DNA of 64,000 bases, taken from assembly GCA_047608075.1 (NCBI GenBank), contig JBLKRX010000006.1, positions 122,988 to 186,987 on the forward strand, written 5' to 3'. Position numbers and translations under genes: made by a program. The first letter of the stretch is position 1. Every line of letters starts with the position of its first letter. The notes under the pieces are model-generated. The model was not told where the DNA came from, did no database searches, and was given only the letters and a program-made list of their open reading frames with translations. The DNA is from Ferdinandcohnia humi_A (GTDB taxonomy: Bacteria > Bacillota > Bacilli > Bacillales > Bacillaceae_L). Of this stretch, positions 52,862 through 61,223 are shown one piece after another.

Positions 52862-54150
52862 TGGAACCTATTACATTTGAACAATTACAAGAAGTTCTTT
52901 TTCATGAGAAACTCTCAAATGGCCTAAATGTGTACATTCTTCCTAAAAAGGGATTTAACAAAACCTATGCTACCTTTACCACCAAGTATGGTTCAGTTGA
53001 TAATAAATTTGTACCTTTAGGAAAGACGGAGTTAACGACCGTCCCTGATGGGATTGCTCATTTCTTAGAGCATAAATTATTTGAAAAAGAAGACGGTGAC
53101 GTGTTTCAGGATTTTAGTAAGCAGGGTGCTTCTGCTAATGCTTTTACATCATTTACTCGTACAGCTTATCTGTTCTCAAGCACATCAAATGTAGAACAAA
53201 ATCTTGAGACTTTAATTGATTTCGTGCAAAGCCCTTACTTTACAGAAAAAACAGTTGAAAAAGAAAAAGGAATCATTGGCCAAGAAATTACAATGTATGA
53301 CGATAATCCGGACTGGAGACTGTACTTTGGAGTAATTGAAAACATGTATAAAAACCATCCAGTTAAAATTGATATTGCCGGAACAATTGAATCGATCTCG
53401 AAAATCACGAAGGATTTGTTATATGAGTGCTATGAAACGTTTTACCATCCAAGTAATATGGTTTTATTTGTTGTTGGTCCTGTTGACCCTGAAAAGATAT
53501 TAACACAAATAAAAACAAATCAAGCAAAGAAGGATTATAAGGATCAGCCTAAAATAGAGAGATATTTTGATGATGAGCCAGCTGAGGTTGATCAGAAGAA
53601 AAAAGTTCTAGAAATGAATGTCCAATCCTCAAAATGTATGGTAGGTGTTAAGGCAGTAGACCCTCACCGGTCTGGAAACGATTTATTAAAGCAAGAGCTA
53701 TCAATTAATATCATCCTTGATTGGCTATTTGGTAAAAGCTCTGACCATTATCAAAAATTATATGATGAAGGCTTAATCGATGATACATTCTCTTTTGATT
53801 ATACAGAAGAAAGTGGGTTTGGGTTTGCAATCATCGGTGGTGATACGGATAATCCTGATGAGTTATCATCTCGGTTACGTAACATTATGCTTTCAACTAA
53901 AAATTCCCCGATCACTGAAGAACAGCTTGGACGAATCAAGAAAAAGAAAATTGGTGCTTTCTTACGTTCACTAAACTCACCAGACTATATAGCAAATCAA
54001 TTTACACGTTATGCATTTAATGATATGAATTTATTTGATGTAGTGCCTGTGATGGAAGCACTAACGGTAGAAGATCTAACAAAGACAGCAACTGATTTCT
54101 TTGACGAACAACGCATGACAGAATGTCAGGTTGTACCTAAAAAACAGTAA
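52861..54150 (+). CDS. ymfH: YmfH, M16 family zinc protease
   Basis: The 429-residue protein has HFLEH at residues 67-71 with the downstream Glu ligand in GIIGQEITMYDDNPDW and the C-terminal half-domain LYDEGLIDDTFSFDYTEE. It is probably the catalytic partner of YmfF. The start ATG shares one base with the ymfF stop, so the two are translationally coupled and likely made in equal amounts. A strong terminator follows. Confidence 0.94.
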   Translation: MEPITFEQLQEVLFHEKLSNGLNVYILPKKGFNKTYATFTTKYGSVDNKFVPLGKTELTTVPDGIAHFLEHKLFEKEDGDVFQDFSKQGASANAFTSFTRTAYLFSSTSNVEQNLETLIDFVQSPYFTEKTVEKEKGIIGQEITMYDDNPDWRLYFGVIENMYKNHPVKIDIAGTIESISKITKDLLYECYETFYHPSNMVLFVVGPVDPEKILTQIKTNQAKKDYKDQPKIERYFDDEPAEVDQKKKVLEMNVQSSKCMVGVKAVDPHRSGNDLLKQELSINIILDWLFGKSSDHYQKLYDEGLIDDTFSFDYTEESGFGFAIIGGDTDNPDELSSRLRNIMLSTKNSPITEEQLGRIKKKKIGAFLRSLNSPDYIANQFTRYAFNDMNLFDVVPVMEALTVEDLTKTATDFFDEQRMTECQVVPKKQ

Positions 54151-54157
54151 ACAATCG

Positions 54158-54191
54158 AAAAAAGCATCCTTTAGCAGAAGGATGCTTTTTT
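54158..54191 (+). terminator. Intrinsic terminator after ymfH
   Basis: AAAAAGCATCCT pairs with AGGATGCTTTTT around TTAGCAGA-type loop bases. The stem is nearly perfect and ends in T residues. Confidence 0.92.
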
Positions 54192-54227
54192 AAAGGAATA
54201 AGAAAGTAAATAGATTTTAAAAATAGA

Positions 54228-54537
54228 TTTTAATGTCTAGCGCAAGCGGCCAAACCTGTTTTTACCCTGAATAAGCTTCTCGATGATCCTGTGCAAAAGC
54301 TCGCTTTTTAGGCAGTTTGAGGTCAAAAACGCGCGGCAATGAAAAGTCAAAGAACGACTTTTTCGCCTCAGAATATTTGCATGTCAGATTTGCACAGGAC
54401 GAGGAAAGTTCCGGCAGCATAATCATCGCACGAAGAAAATGCTTTGCATTTTCGTGGAAGTGCTGACGTCAGCGTTCGCCCCAGGACTTGGCGGATCTTA
54501 GTTGAAGTTCCTTCTCCAAGGCGCTTGCGCTTTTCTT
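54228..54537 (+). repeat. Dispersed intergenic repeat, family B copy 4 with internal insertion
   Basis: It begins TTTTAATGTCTAGCGCAAGC and ends CCAAGGCGCTTGCGCTTTTC; AGCGCAAGCG and CGCTTGCGCT are complementary. About 110 extra bases (roughly 54400-54513) contain a hairpin GAAAATGC/GCATTTTC and CGCCCCAGGACTTGGCG, which resembles the module in the family A copy at 1061. It ends 15 bases before the ymfI start and precedes its ribosome site. Confidence 0.85.
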
Positions 54538-54552
54538 AAAGGAGTTTTGTCA

Positions 54553-55278
54553 ATGAGAAAGTATGCTTTACTTACTGGAGCCAGTGGAGGTATAGGAAGG
54601 GCAATCTCACGGGAAATTTCTACGTTAGGATATTCCCTTTACCTCCATTACAATGAAAATGAACAAACTGCTAGGAATCTTGCTACTGAATTATCGAGCA
54701 ATGGCACCGAATGTTATCTTGTAAAAGCGGATCTTAGCCAACCAATCGGAGTTGAGCGTCTAATTTCACAAATTAACCATCCTATCGATACAATCATACA
54801 TAATTCAGGAAAGAGTATGTTCGGCCTTATGACCGATTTCGAAAAAGAGACAGTTGATAAAATGATTCAGCTTCATAATACTTCACCATATTTATTAACA
54901 AAGGAATTACTGCCTACAATGATTTCTAAAAAAAGTGGGAATATAATTGTAATTTCATCTATTTGGGGGCAAACCGGTGCTTCATGTGAAGTTCTTTATT
55001 CAATGGTGAAGGGGGGACAACTATCATTTGTAAAAGCACTTGCTAAAGAAGTAGCATTAAGTGGAATTAGAGTAAATGCTGTTTCCCCTGGAGCTATAAA
55101 GACAAATATGCTTACAGAGTTCTCAAAAGAGGACCTAATGGAAATTAGTGAGGATATCCCATTAGGAAGAATTGGTGAACCCTATGAGGTTGCACACGCT
55201 GTTTCCTTCTTATTATCAAATAAAGCCTCTTATATTACTGGACAAGTATTATCTGTAAATGGTGGTTGGTATTGTTAA
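54553..55278 (+). CDS. ymfI: YmfI, short-chain dehydrogenase/reductase
   Basis: The 241-residue protein is a classical SDR: cofactor site LLTGASGGIGRA, HNSGKSM in place of NNAG, catalytic Ser near 135, Tyr149 and Lys153 in LYSMVKGG, and VNAVSPGAIKTNM. The substrate is unknown; FabG-like 3-oxoacyl reductase activity is possible. The ATG at 54553 follows AAAGGAGTTTTGTCA; the frame is open from 54502, but that extension is repeat sequence. Confidence 0.93.
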   Translation: MRKYALLTGASGGIGRAISREISTLGYSLYLHYNENEQTARNLATELSSNGTECYLVKADLSQPIGVERLISQINHPIDTIIHNSGKSMFGLMTDFEKETVDKMIQLHNTSPYLLTKELLPTMISKKSGNIIVISSIWGQTGASCEVLYSMVKGGQLSFVKALAKEVALSGIRVNAVSPGAIKTNMLTEFSKEDLMEISEDIPLGRIGEPYEVAHAVSFLLSNKASYITGQVLSVNGGWYC

Positions 55279-55347
55279 TTTTCACGAATAATTTGGTTTG
55301 AAAATGACAAACTATACTATGTACTAACCTTATAAGGAGGGTCAATA

Positions 55348-55593
55348 ATGTCCGTATTAGAAAATTTTGAACAGTGGAAGGATTTTTTAGGTGATCGTTT
55401 ACAACAAGCAAAACAAGAAGGTATGGATCAGCAGGTTATTTCCGACATGGCCTACCAATTAGGTGATTACCTAGCAAATCAAGTAGAACCAAAAAATGCT
55501 CAAGAGAAAGTATTAGCTGATCTTTGGAGTGTAGCTTCTAAGGAAGAACAGCACGCTATTGCAAATATGATGGTAAAACTTGTGCAAGGCTAG
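55348..55593 (+). CDS. ymfJ: YmfJ, DUF3243 family protein
   Basis: The 81-residue protein has the DUF3243 pattern: MSVLENFEQWKDFLGDRLQQ, ISDMAYQLGDYLANQVEPKN and EQHAIANMMVKLVQ. The ATG follows TATAAGGAGGGTCAATA. It is found at the same place in Bacillus, and function is unknown. A strong terminator follows it. Confidence 0.92.
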   Translation: MSVLENFEQWKDFLGDRLQQAKQEGMDQQVISDMAYQLGDYLANQVEPKNAQEKVLADLWSVASKEEQHAIANMMVKLVQG

Positions 55594-55608
55594 GGAGTAT
55601 GTACATGT

Positions 55609-55640
55609 AGAGAGGGGTAATCCTCTCTTTTTTTATTTTT
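55609..55640 (+). terminator. Intrinsic terminator after ymfJ
   Basis: AGAGAGG pairs perfectly with CCTCTCT and is followed by a T run. Confidence 0.88.
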
Positions 55641-55746
55641 CATAATCCACTATAAAATGTGAATTGATTGGTTTATAATAAAATTAATGTACTAATATAC
55701 TTTTGGAAATTATACCCATCGATTGTTTGTTTAAGGGGCTGGATTA

Positions 55747-56538
55747 ATGGAGAAAAAAGAATGGTATTTAGAATATGAAATTGCAAAAAACCGCCCAGGA
55801 CTTCTAGGAGACATCTCTTCATTACTAGGAATGCTTTCAATTAATATTGTCACAATAAATGGTGTAGACGATCGTAGAAGGGGCATGCTTTTATTATGTG
55901 ACAATAATGAGCAAATCGAAAGACTTGAATCAATTTTACATACTATGGATACGATAACCGTTACAAAGCTAAGAGAGCCCAAATTACGTGATAAATTAGC
56001 GGTAAGACACGGTCGATATATTCAACGGGATGCGGATGATAAGAAAACATTTAGATTTGCGCGTGATGAATTAGGGTTACTTGTCGATTTTATGGCTGAG
56101 CTTTTTAAGCAAGAGGGACATAAACTGATTGGAATTCGAGGTATGCCTCGTGTAGGTAAAACAGAATCAGTTGTCGCAGCAAGTGTTTGTGCAAATAAAA
56201 AATGGCTGTTTGTTTCATCCACATTATTAAAACAAACAATACGTAGTGAATTAATTGAAGATGAATATAATGTGAACAATCTTTTTATCATAGATGGTAT
56301 TGTTTCCACTAAGCGTGCAACAGAAAGACATTTGCAGCTTGTAAGAGAAATCATGCGGCTTCCAGCTGTAAAATTAGTAGAACATCCAGATGTTTTCGTT
56401 CGTCATACTGAGTATACCTTGAAGGACTTTGATTATATTATTGAACTCCGAAATGATCCAGATGAAGAAATCACGTATGATGTTATTGATAACCAACAAA
56501 TGTTTTCAAGCTCTGATTTTTCAGGCTTTGATTTCTAA
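55747..56538 (+). CDS. ymfK: YmfK, DUF3388 protein with ACT-like domain and P-loop
   Basis: The 263-residue protein starts with an ACT-like domain (residues 7-75: LEYEIAKNRPGLLGDISSLL, then INIVTINGVDDRRRGMLLL). Residues 131-139 hold a Walker A-type sequence RGMPRVGKT, followed by strand-rich text and a possible Walker B LFIID (179-183). A ligand-binding sensor joined to a nucleotide-binding domain is suggested; the function is not known to me. It stands alone between terminators upstream and rodZ downstream. Confidence 0.85.
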   Translation: MEKKEWYLEYEIAKNRPGLLGDISSLLGMLSINIVTINGVDDRRRGMLLLCDNNEQIERLESILHTMDTITVTKLREPKLRDKLAVRHGRYIQRDADDKKTFRFARDELGLLVDFMAELFKQEGHKLIGIRGMPRVGKTESVVAASVCANKKWLFVSSTLLKQTIRSELIEDEYNVNNLFIIDGIVSTKRATERHLQLVREIMRLPAVKLVEHPDVFVRHTEYTLKDFDYIIELRNDPDEEITYDVIDNQQMFSSSDFSGFDF

Positions 56539-56709
56539 CTTCATTTTATAGCAGTATAAATTTCAAATGTGGTAAGATGATTGAAACAAGGTTTAGCGGG
56601 ATAGTCTCAGAGGAAGTTGCTACATATTTTGAGGAATTTTATTATGTGTGCTCGATAATCTTGGTTCAAATACGCCAAGATGATTTGATTAATATGGTAG
56701 GTGATAGTA

Positions 56710-57612
56710 TTGACAGAATTAGGTGCTCGCCTTAGAGAAGCGAGAGAAAAGAAGGATTTAAGCTTAGAAGATCTTCAACAAATGACGAAAATCCAAAAGA
56801 GGTACCTAGTTGGTATTGAAGAAGGAAATTATAGTGTAATGCCTGGTAAGTTTTATGTGCGTGCTTTTATAAAACAATACGCAGAGGCGGTTGGTCTTGA
56901 TCCTGAATCAATATTAGAGGAATATAAGTCTGAGATTCCAGGTACATATAACGAGGAGCTTCCTGAACAAGTATCGAGGGTACGGTCGAGAAGACAGATT
57001 TCGACAACTGGTTCAAAAGTTATTGATAAAATACCTCTAATTTTATTAATTGTTTTTATACTTGGTGGACTAATGACGATTTATTGGTTTGTGTCTAATC
57101 GAGATGTAGCTGATTCTCCAGAGACACAGGTTGATAATGAAGAGACTCAGTATGAGGAGTCGAATGAGCCACCTCCTATTCCTAAAGAGGAGGATAAAGA
57201 TGCACAAGAGGAGGATACTCCTGCCGATGAATCTGAAGGAACAGAAGAAGAGGATGCCGTAGAAGAAACACCTGTTCAGGAGTTAATCCAAGTTGAGAAA
57301 GGTACAAGTACCGCAACATATGAATTAAAAAACACAGATGCATTTAACGTTAAGGTTACAGCGAAAGAGGAAGGGCAAGCATGGGTTTCTATTCAAAACA
57401 GACAAAATGAGAAGTTTGTCTATAAAACGATTGCAAATGGTGAATTCGAAACACTAGACTTGTCCAAGGAATCAGAAGTAATATTTAATATCGGTAGGTC
57501 ATCAGACCTCCAAATTGAAATTAACGGAGAAGCTTTTGAATATCCTTTTGATCCGTCTCAAATTGTGCAACAAATTATCACTATTAAGTTTACACCTGTA
57601 GCACCAGAGTAA
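56710..57612 (+). CDS. rodZ: RodZ-like cell shape protein (YmfM)
   Basis: The 300-residue protein has an N-terminal helix-turn-helix of the Xre/RodZ type (LGARLREAREKKDLSLEDLQ to about residue 65), one membrane segment (108-128), a long acidic linker (about 135-195) and a C-terminal DUF4115 beta domain. RodZ links MreB to the wall synthesis machinery. I chose the TTG at 56710, which follows TAGGTGATAG. It is next to pgsA, as in B. subtilis. Confidence 0.92.
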   Translation: MTELGARLREAREKKDLSLEDLQQMTKIQKRYLVGIEEGNYSVMPGKFYVRAFIKQYAEAVGLDPESILEEYKSEIPGTYNEELPEQVSRVRSRRQISTTGSKVIDKIPLILLIVFILGGLMTIYWFVSNRDVADSPETQVDNEETQYEESNEPPPIPKEEDKDAQEEDTPADESEGTEEEDAVEETPVQELIQVEKGTSTATYELKNTDAFNVKVTAKEEGQAWVSIQNRQNEKFVYKTIANGEFETLDLSKESEVIFNIGRSSDLQIEINGEAFEYPFDPSQIVQQIITIKFTPVAPE

Positions 57613-57638
57613 AAAAGTCATCTTTATGATGGCTTTTT
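57612..57638 (+). terminator. Terminator after rodZ
   Basis: AAAGTCATC pairs with GATGGCTTT (one G-T pair) around TTTAT and is followed by TTTG. Confidence 0.7.
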
Positions 57639-57698
57639 GTTTCTTATAAGTGTATTATCACTATTAAAGTATATTGTTTAGTTTTGGAGGTAGTTTAC

Positions 57699-58277
57699 GT
57701 GAATTTACCAAATAAGATAACTGTAGCTAGAATCTTTTTGATTCCCCTATTCCTAATCATTATGTATGTTCCTTTTGGATGGGGAGATGTAGAAATTGGT
57801 ACATATTCGATTCCAATTGCTCATTTAGTAGGAGCATTTATTTTTATTTTTGCATCAGCGACCGATTGGATTGATGGATACTTAGCTAGAAAACATAATC
57901 TAGTAACGAACTTAGGGAAATTTTTAGACCCACTTGCAGACAAACTATTGGTGTCAGCGGCTTTAGTTGCTCTAGTAGACATTGGTTTTGCTCCTGCATG
58001 GATGGTTGTAGTAATCATTAGTAGGGAATTTGCGGTGACCGGCTTACGTCTTTTACTTGCTGAAAGCGGAGAAGTTTCCGCCGCAAAAATGCTAGGGAAA
58101 ATAAAAATGTGGGCTCAAGTAGTTGCTATTTCTGCATTGCTATTACATAATCTTCCGTTTGAATACATTGGATTTCCGTTTGATATGATTGCCCTTTGGA
58201 TTGCTGTCATTTTTACCATCATTTCAGGCTGGGATTATTTTGCTAAAAATAAGAGTGTCTTTGCAAACTCAAAATAA
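57699..58277 (+). CDS. pgsA: Phosphatidylglycerophosphate synthase
   Basis: PgsA makes PG phosphate from CDP-diacylglycerol (product of CdsA) and glycerol 3-phosphate. The 192-residue protein has four to five membrane segments and a complete CDP-alcohol phosphotransferase motif: Asp56, Asp59, Gly60, Ala63, Arg64, Gly73, Asp77 and Asp81. The GTG at 57699 follows TTGGAGGTAGTTTAC and gives the standard length; the frame is open from 57684. Confidence 0.97.
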   Translation: MNLPNKITVARIFLIPLFLIIMYVPFGWGDVEIGTYSIPIAHLVGAFIFIFASATDWIDGYLARKHNLVTNLGKFLDPLADKLLVSAALVALVDIGFAPAWMVVVIISREFAVTGLRLLLAESGEVSAAKMLGKIKMWAQVVAISALLLHNLPFEYIGFPFDMIALWIAVIFTIISGWDYFAKNKSVFANSK

Positions 58278-58291
58278 GGGATGAGGATTTT

Positions 58292-59539
58292 ATGAATGCA
58301 GAAATTATTTCGGTTGGTTCTGAATTACTTTTAGGACAAATTGCTAATACAAATGCTCAATTTTTATCAAAGCAGCTTGCAGAGTTAGGGATTAATGTAT
58401 ATTATCATACGGTTGTTGGGGATAATTCGTCTCGTTTAGAGGAAGCTATAAAAATCTCACAATCTCGTTCTGATTTAATCATATTTACTGGTGGATTAGG
58501 GCCAACTAAGGACGATTTAACAAAGGAAACAATTGCAAGAGTATTAGGCAAAAAGCTTGTTATAGATTCGGATGCGTTACGTAGTATTGAAGATTTTTTT
58601 AAGAAAACTCAAAGACACATGACCGAAAATAATAAAAAGCAAGCACTTGTACTCGAAGGTTCAGAAGTCTTACGTAATGACCATGGGATGGCTCCAGGAA
58701 TGGGATTAAAAGTTGAAGACATTACATATATGTTGTTTCCAGGACCACCGAAAGAATTAAATCCGATGTTCACTACTTATGGGGCTTCGTTTTTGTTAAA
58801 GGAAATAGGTGAAGTTGAGAGGATTGAATCAAGAGTATTACGCTTTTTTGGTATTGGTGAATCTCAATTAGAAACTGAAATAGAAGATTTAATAGACAAC
58901 CAATCGAATCCGACAATTGCTCCACTTGCGAATGATGGTGAGGTTACATTACGATTAACGGCAAAACACCGTTCAACAGAGGTAGCTAAACGTTTATTAG
59001 ACGATACTGAGGCTCTTATTGTTGCTAGAGTTGGAGAATTTTTATATGGGTATGGTTCTACTACCCTTGTAGATGAACTCATGGAAAAGCTTACCTCCGC
59101 ACAACTAACAATAGGTAGTGCAGAGAGCCTAACAGGCGGATTGTTTACAGAGGGGCTTACAAAGCTATCAGGCGCCTCAGCAGTCGTAAAGGGTGGAATC
59201 GTGTGTTACACGAATGAGAGTAAGGAACAGGTTTTGCAAATAAATAAAGCAACTCTTGAAACAGAAGGTGCTGTTAGTGAATCAACAGCAGCAGAGTTAG
59301 CATCGAATGTTAGAAAGCTACTTAATACAGATATTGGCATTAGCTTTACTGGTGTCGCTGGGCCAAGCGAATCAGAAGGAAAACCGGTAGGAACTGTCTA
59401 TATCGGAATATCATACTTAGATCAACCTACCAAGGTGTTTTCGTTGCGTTTGGCGGGAACCCGTCAAGGAATCAGGATAAGAACGGTTAAATATGGATGC
59501 CATTATCTATTGAAAATACTAAATGAGCAAAACAGCTGA
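58292..59539 (+). CDS. cinA: CinA (competence/damage-inducible, NMN amidohydrolase-type)
   Basis: The 415-residue protein has an N-terminal MoaB/MogA-like domain (AEIISVGSELLLGQIANTNA, FTGGLGPTKDDLTKE, MLFPGPPKELNPMF) and a C-terminal CinA domain (TIGSAESLTGGLFTEGLTKL, GISFTGVAGPSESEGKPVGT), which in relatives deamidates NMN. It is upstream of recA as in most Firmicutes; a terminator that starts within its last codons separates the two. Confidence 0.96.
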   Translation: MNAEIISVGSELLLGQIANTNAQFLSKQLAELGINVYYHTVVGDNSSRLEEAIKISQSRSDLIIFTGGLGPTKDDLTKETIARVLGKKLVIDSDALRSIEDFFKKTQRHMTENNKKQALVLEGSEVLRNDHGMAPGMGLKVEDITYMLFPGPPKELNPMFTTYGASFLLKEIGEVERIESRVLRFFGIGESQLETEIEDLIDNQSNPTIAPLANDGEVTLRLTAKHRSTEVAKRLLDDTEALIVARVGEFLYGYGSTTLVDELMEKLTSAQLTIGSAESLTGGLFTEGLTKLSGASAVVKGGIVCYTNESKEQVLQINKATLETEGAVSESTAAELASNVRKLLNTDIGISFTGVAGPSESEGKPVGTVYIGISYLDQPTKVFSLRLAGTRQGIRIRTVKYGCHYLLKILNEQNS

Positions 59540-59566
59540 TATTTATTTCAGCTGTTTTATCTTTTT
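59527..59566 (+). terminator. Intrinsic terminator overlapping the cinA stop
   Basis: CAAAACAGCTGA pairs with TCAGCTGTTTTA and is followed by TCTTTTTC. The stem includes the cinA stop codon. Confidence 0.88.
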
Positions 59567-59668
59567 CAAGGTTAAATAATTTAATTTTGTAATCAAATTT
59601 CTTTTAAAATATTGTTTTTGTCTTAATAAAAAATAGAATTTAACGAATAGATAATTTATAAAAATAAC

Positions 59669-59682
59669 CGAATGAATGTTCG
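59669..59682 (+). promoter_or_regulatory. LexA (SOS) box of recA
   Basis: CGAATGAATGTTCG differs from the Bacillus consensus CGAACNNNNGTTCG at one position. It ends nine bases before the recA -35, where bound LexA would block transcription. Confidence 0.8.
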
Positions 59683-59691
59683 ATTTTTTAC

Positions 59692-59720
59692 TTGGCAAAT
59701 AGTCCAAAACGTTGTATAGT
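59692..59720 (+). promoter_or_regulatory. SigA promoter of recA
   Basis: TTGGCA at 59692-59697 and TATAGT at 59715-59720 are separated by 17 bases, directly after the LexA box. Confidence 0.75.
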
Positions 59721-59754
59721 AATAATAGTTTCAAAGAAAAAAGGAGGAAATGTA

Positions 59755-60798
59755 GTGAGTGATCGTCAAGCGGCCTTAGAAATGGCATTGAAGCAAATAG
59801 AAAAACAGTTTGGTAAAGGCTCAATTATGAAGCTTGGAGAGCAAACTGATCGTAGAATATCAACAGTTCCTAGCGGCTCATTAGCGCTAGATGTAGCATT
59901 AGGTGTTGGAGGATATCCAAGAGGACGGATTATTGAAATATATGGGCCGGAAAGTTCTGGTAAAACAACTGTAGCCCTTCATGCGATCGCTGAAGTACAA
60001 CAAACTGGTGGACAAGCAGCATTTATCGACGCAGAACATGCTCTTGACCCAGTATACGCTCAAAAATTAGGCGTAAACATTGATGAACTATTGCTTTCTC
60101 AACCAGATACTGGGGAGCAAGCGTTAGAAATCGCTGAAGCATTAGTACGTAGTGGTGCTGTAGACATTATCGTAATAGATTCAGTTGCAGCACTTGTGCC
60201 AAAAGCTGAGATTGAAGGTGAAATGGGAGATTCACACGTTGGCTTACAAGCTAGATTAATGTCACAAGCACTACGTAAACTATCTGGTGCTATCAACAAA
60301 TCTAATACGATTGCAATCTTTATTAACCAAATCCGTGAGAAAGTGGGAGTAATGTTCGGAAACCCAGAAACCACTCCAGGAGGACGTGCGCTTAAATTCT
60401 ATTCTTCTGTAAGATTAGAGGTTCGTCGTGCGGAACAATTAAAGCAGGGTAATGATTTTATCGGTAACAAAACAAAAATTAAAGTTGTTAAAAATAAAGT
60501 GGCTCCTCCGTTCAGAACAGCAGAGGTTGACATTATGTATGGAGAAGGAATTTCAAGAGAAGGCGAAATTATCGATATGGCATCTGAACTCGATATCGTT
60601 CAAAAGAGTGGTTCTTGGTATTCTTATAAAGAAGAACGAGTTGGTCAAGGTCGCGAAAATGCAAAGCAATTCTTAAAAGAAAATCCAGATCTTCGTAAAG
60701 AAATTCAAGAGCAAATTCGCCTTCATTACAAGTTTGATGATGCTATAGCAGCAGCTCCTACTGATGAAGAACAAGAAGAGTTTGATTTATTAGATTGA
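59755..60798 (+). CDS. recA: Recombinase RecA
   Basis: RecA forms the strand-exchange filament and triggers LexA self-cleavage. The 347-residue protein has the N-terminal helix DRQAALEMALKQIEKQFGKG, Walker A GPESSGKT (64-71), the L1/L2 region (VALVPKAEIEGEMGDSHVGL; FGNPETTPGGRALKFYSSVR) and an acidic tail. The GTG at 59755 follows AAAGGAGGAAATGTA; the longer frame from 59692 starts inside the promoter. No gene lies between recA and rny, unlike pbpX in B. subtilis. Confidence 0.98.
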   Translation: MSDRQAALEMALKQIEKQFGKGSIMKLGEQTDRRISTVPSGSLALDVALGVGGYPRGRIIEIYGPESSGKTTVALHAIAEVQQTGGQAAFIDAEHALDPVYAQKLGVNIDELLLSQPDTGEQALEIAEALVRSGAVDIIVIDSVAALVPKAEIEGEMGDSHVGLQARLMSQALRKLSGAINKSNTIAIFINQIREKVGVMFGNPETTPGGRALKFYSSVRLEVRRAEQLKQGNDFIGNKTKIKVVKNKVAPPFRTAEVDIMYGEGISREGEIIDMASELDIVQKSGSWYSYKEERVGQGRENAKQFLKENPDLRKEIQEQIRLHYKFDDAIAAAPTDEEQEEFDLLD

Positions 60799-60806
60799 TT
60801 TTTATG

Positions 60807-60834
60807 AAGAGGCACTTTTAGTGTCTCTTTTCCT
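60807..60834 (+). terminator. Intrinsic terminator after recA
   Basis: AAGAGGCAC pairs with GTGTCTCTT (one G-T pair), followed by TTCC. The T tract is short. Confidence 0.7.
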
Positions 60835-60969
60835 TATCATAAAAAGTTTGATTAAAACCCTAAAATTGATTAAAAAAATATTATTGAAAAGTTTCCCCTA
60901 AAAAGTCAGAAGTTTCAATCCAAACACCTCGAATTTTCCAATTTCATGTAACTCTTCATGTGACAGGCC

Positions 60970-60998
60970 TTGACAATAAAATTTCTCAGATTTACAAT
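60970..60998 (+). promoter_or_regulatory. Strong SigA promoter of rny
   Basis: A consensus TTGACA at 60970-60975 and TACAAT at 60993-60998 are separated by 17 bases. The start codon of rny is about 220 bases downstream, so a long leader is made. Confidence 0.78.
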
Positions 60999-61038
60999 TA
61001 ATATGTATATTTTACATTTTGTTAGTATTAAAACGTTA

Positions 61039-61190
61039 GAAGCAAAACTCGGTCTTGATGAGCTTTTGCTATTCAGACCCGAAGCATTAGTGATGTCTTT
61101 CGGATCGTACCTTTAAGAATCTGATTAGCTTAAAAAGCCTTTGTGCTGTATGTTGACACTAAAACAATGTACATGCCGACATTTTGATCT
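61039..61190 (+). promoter_or_regulatory. Structured 5' leader of rny
   Basis: AGCAAAACTC pairs with GAGCTTTTGCT (one bulge) near 61041-61071, and CCGAA pairs with TTCGG near 61079-61103. A further TGTTGAC/TGCCGACA-type region lies near 61153-61184. No T run or ORF is seen. Feedback control of rny is only inferred. Confidence 0.4.
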
Positions 61191-61223
61191 AGCAAGAAAA
61201 GTTCATAGCAAGAGGAGGTGAAA

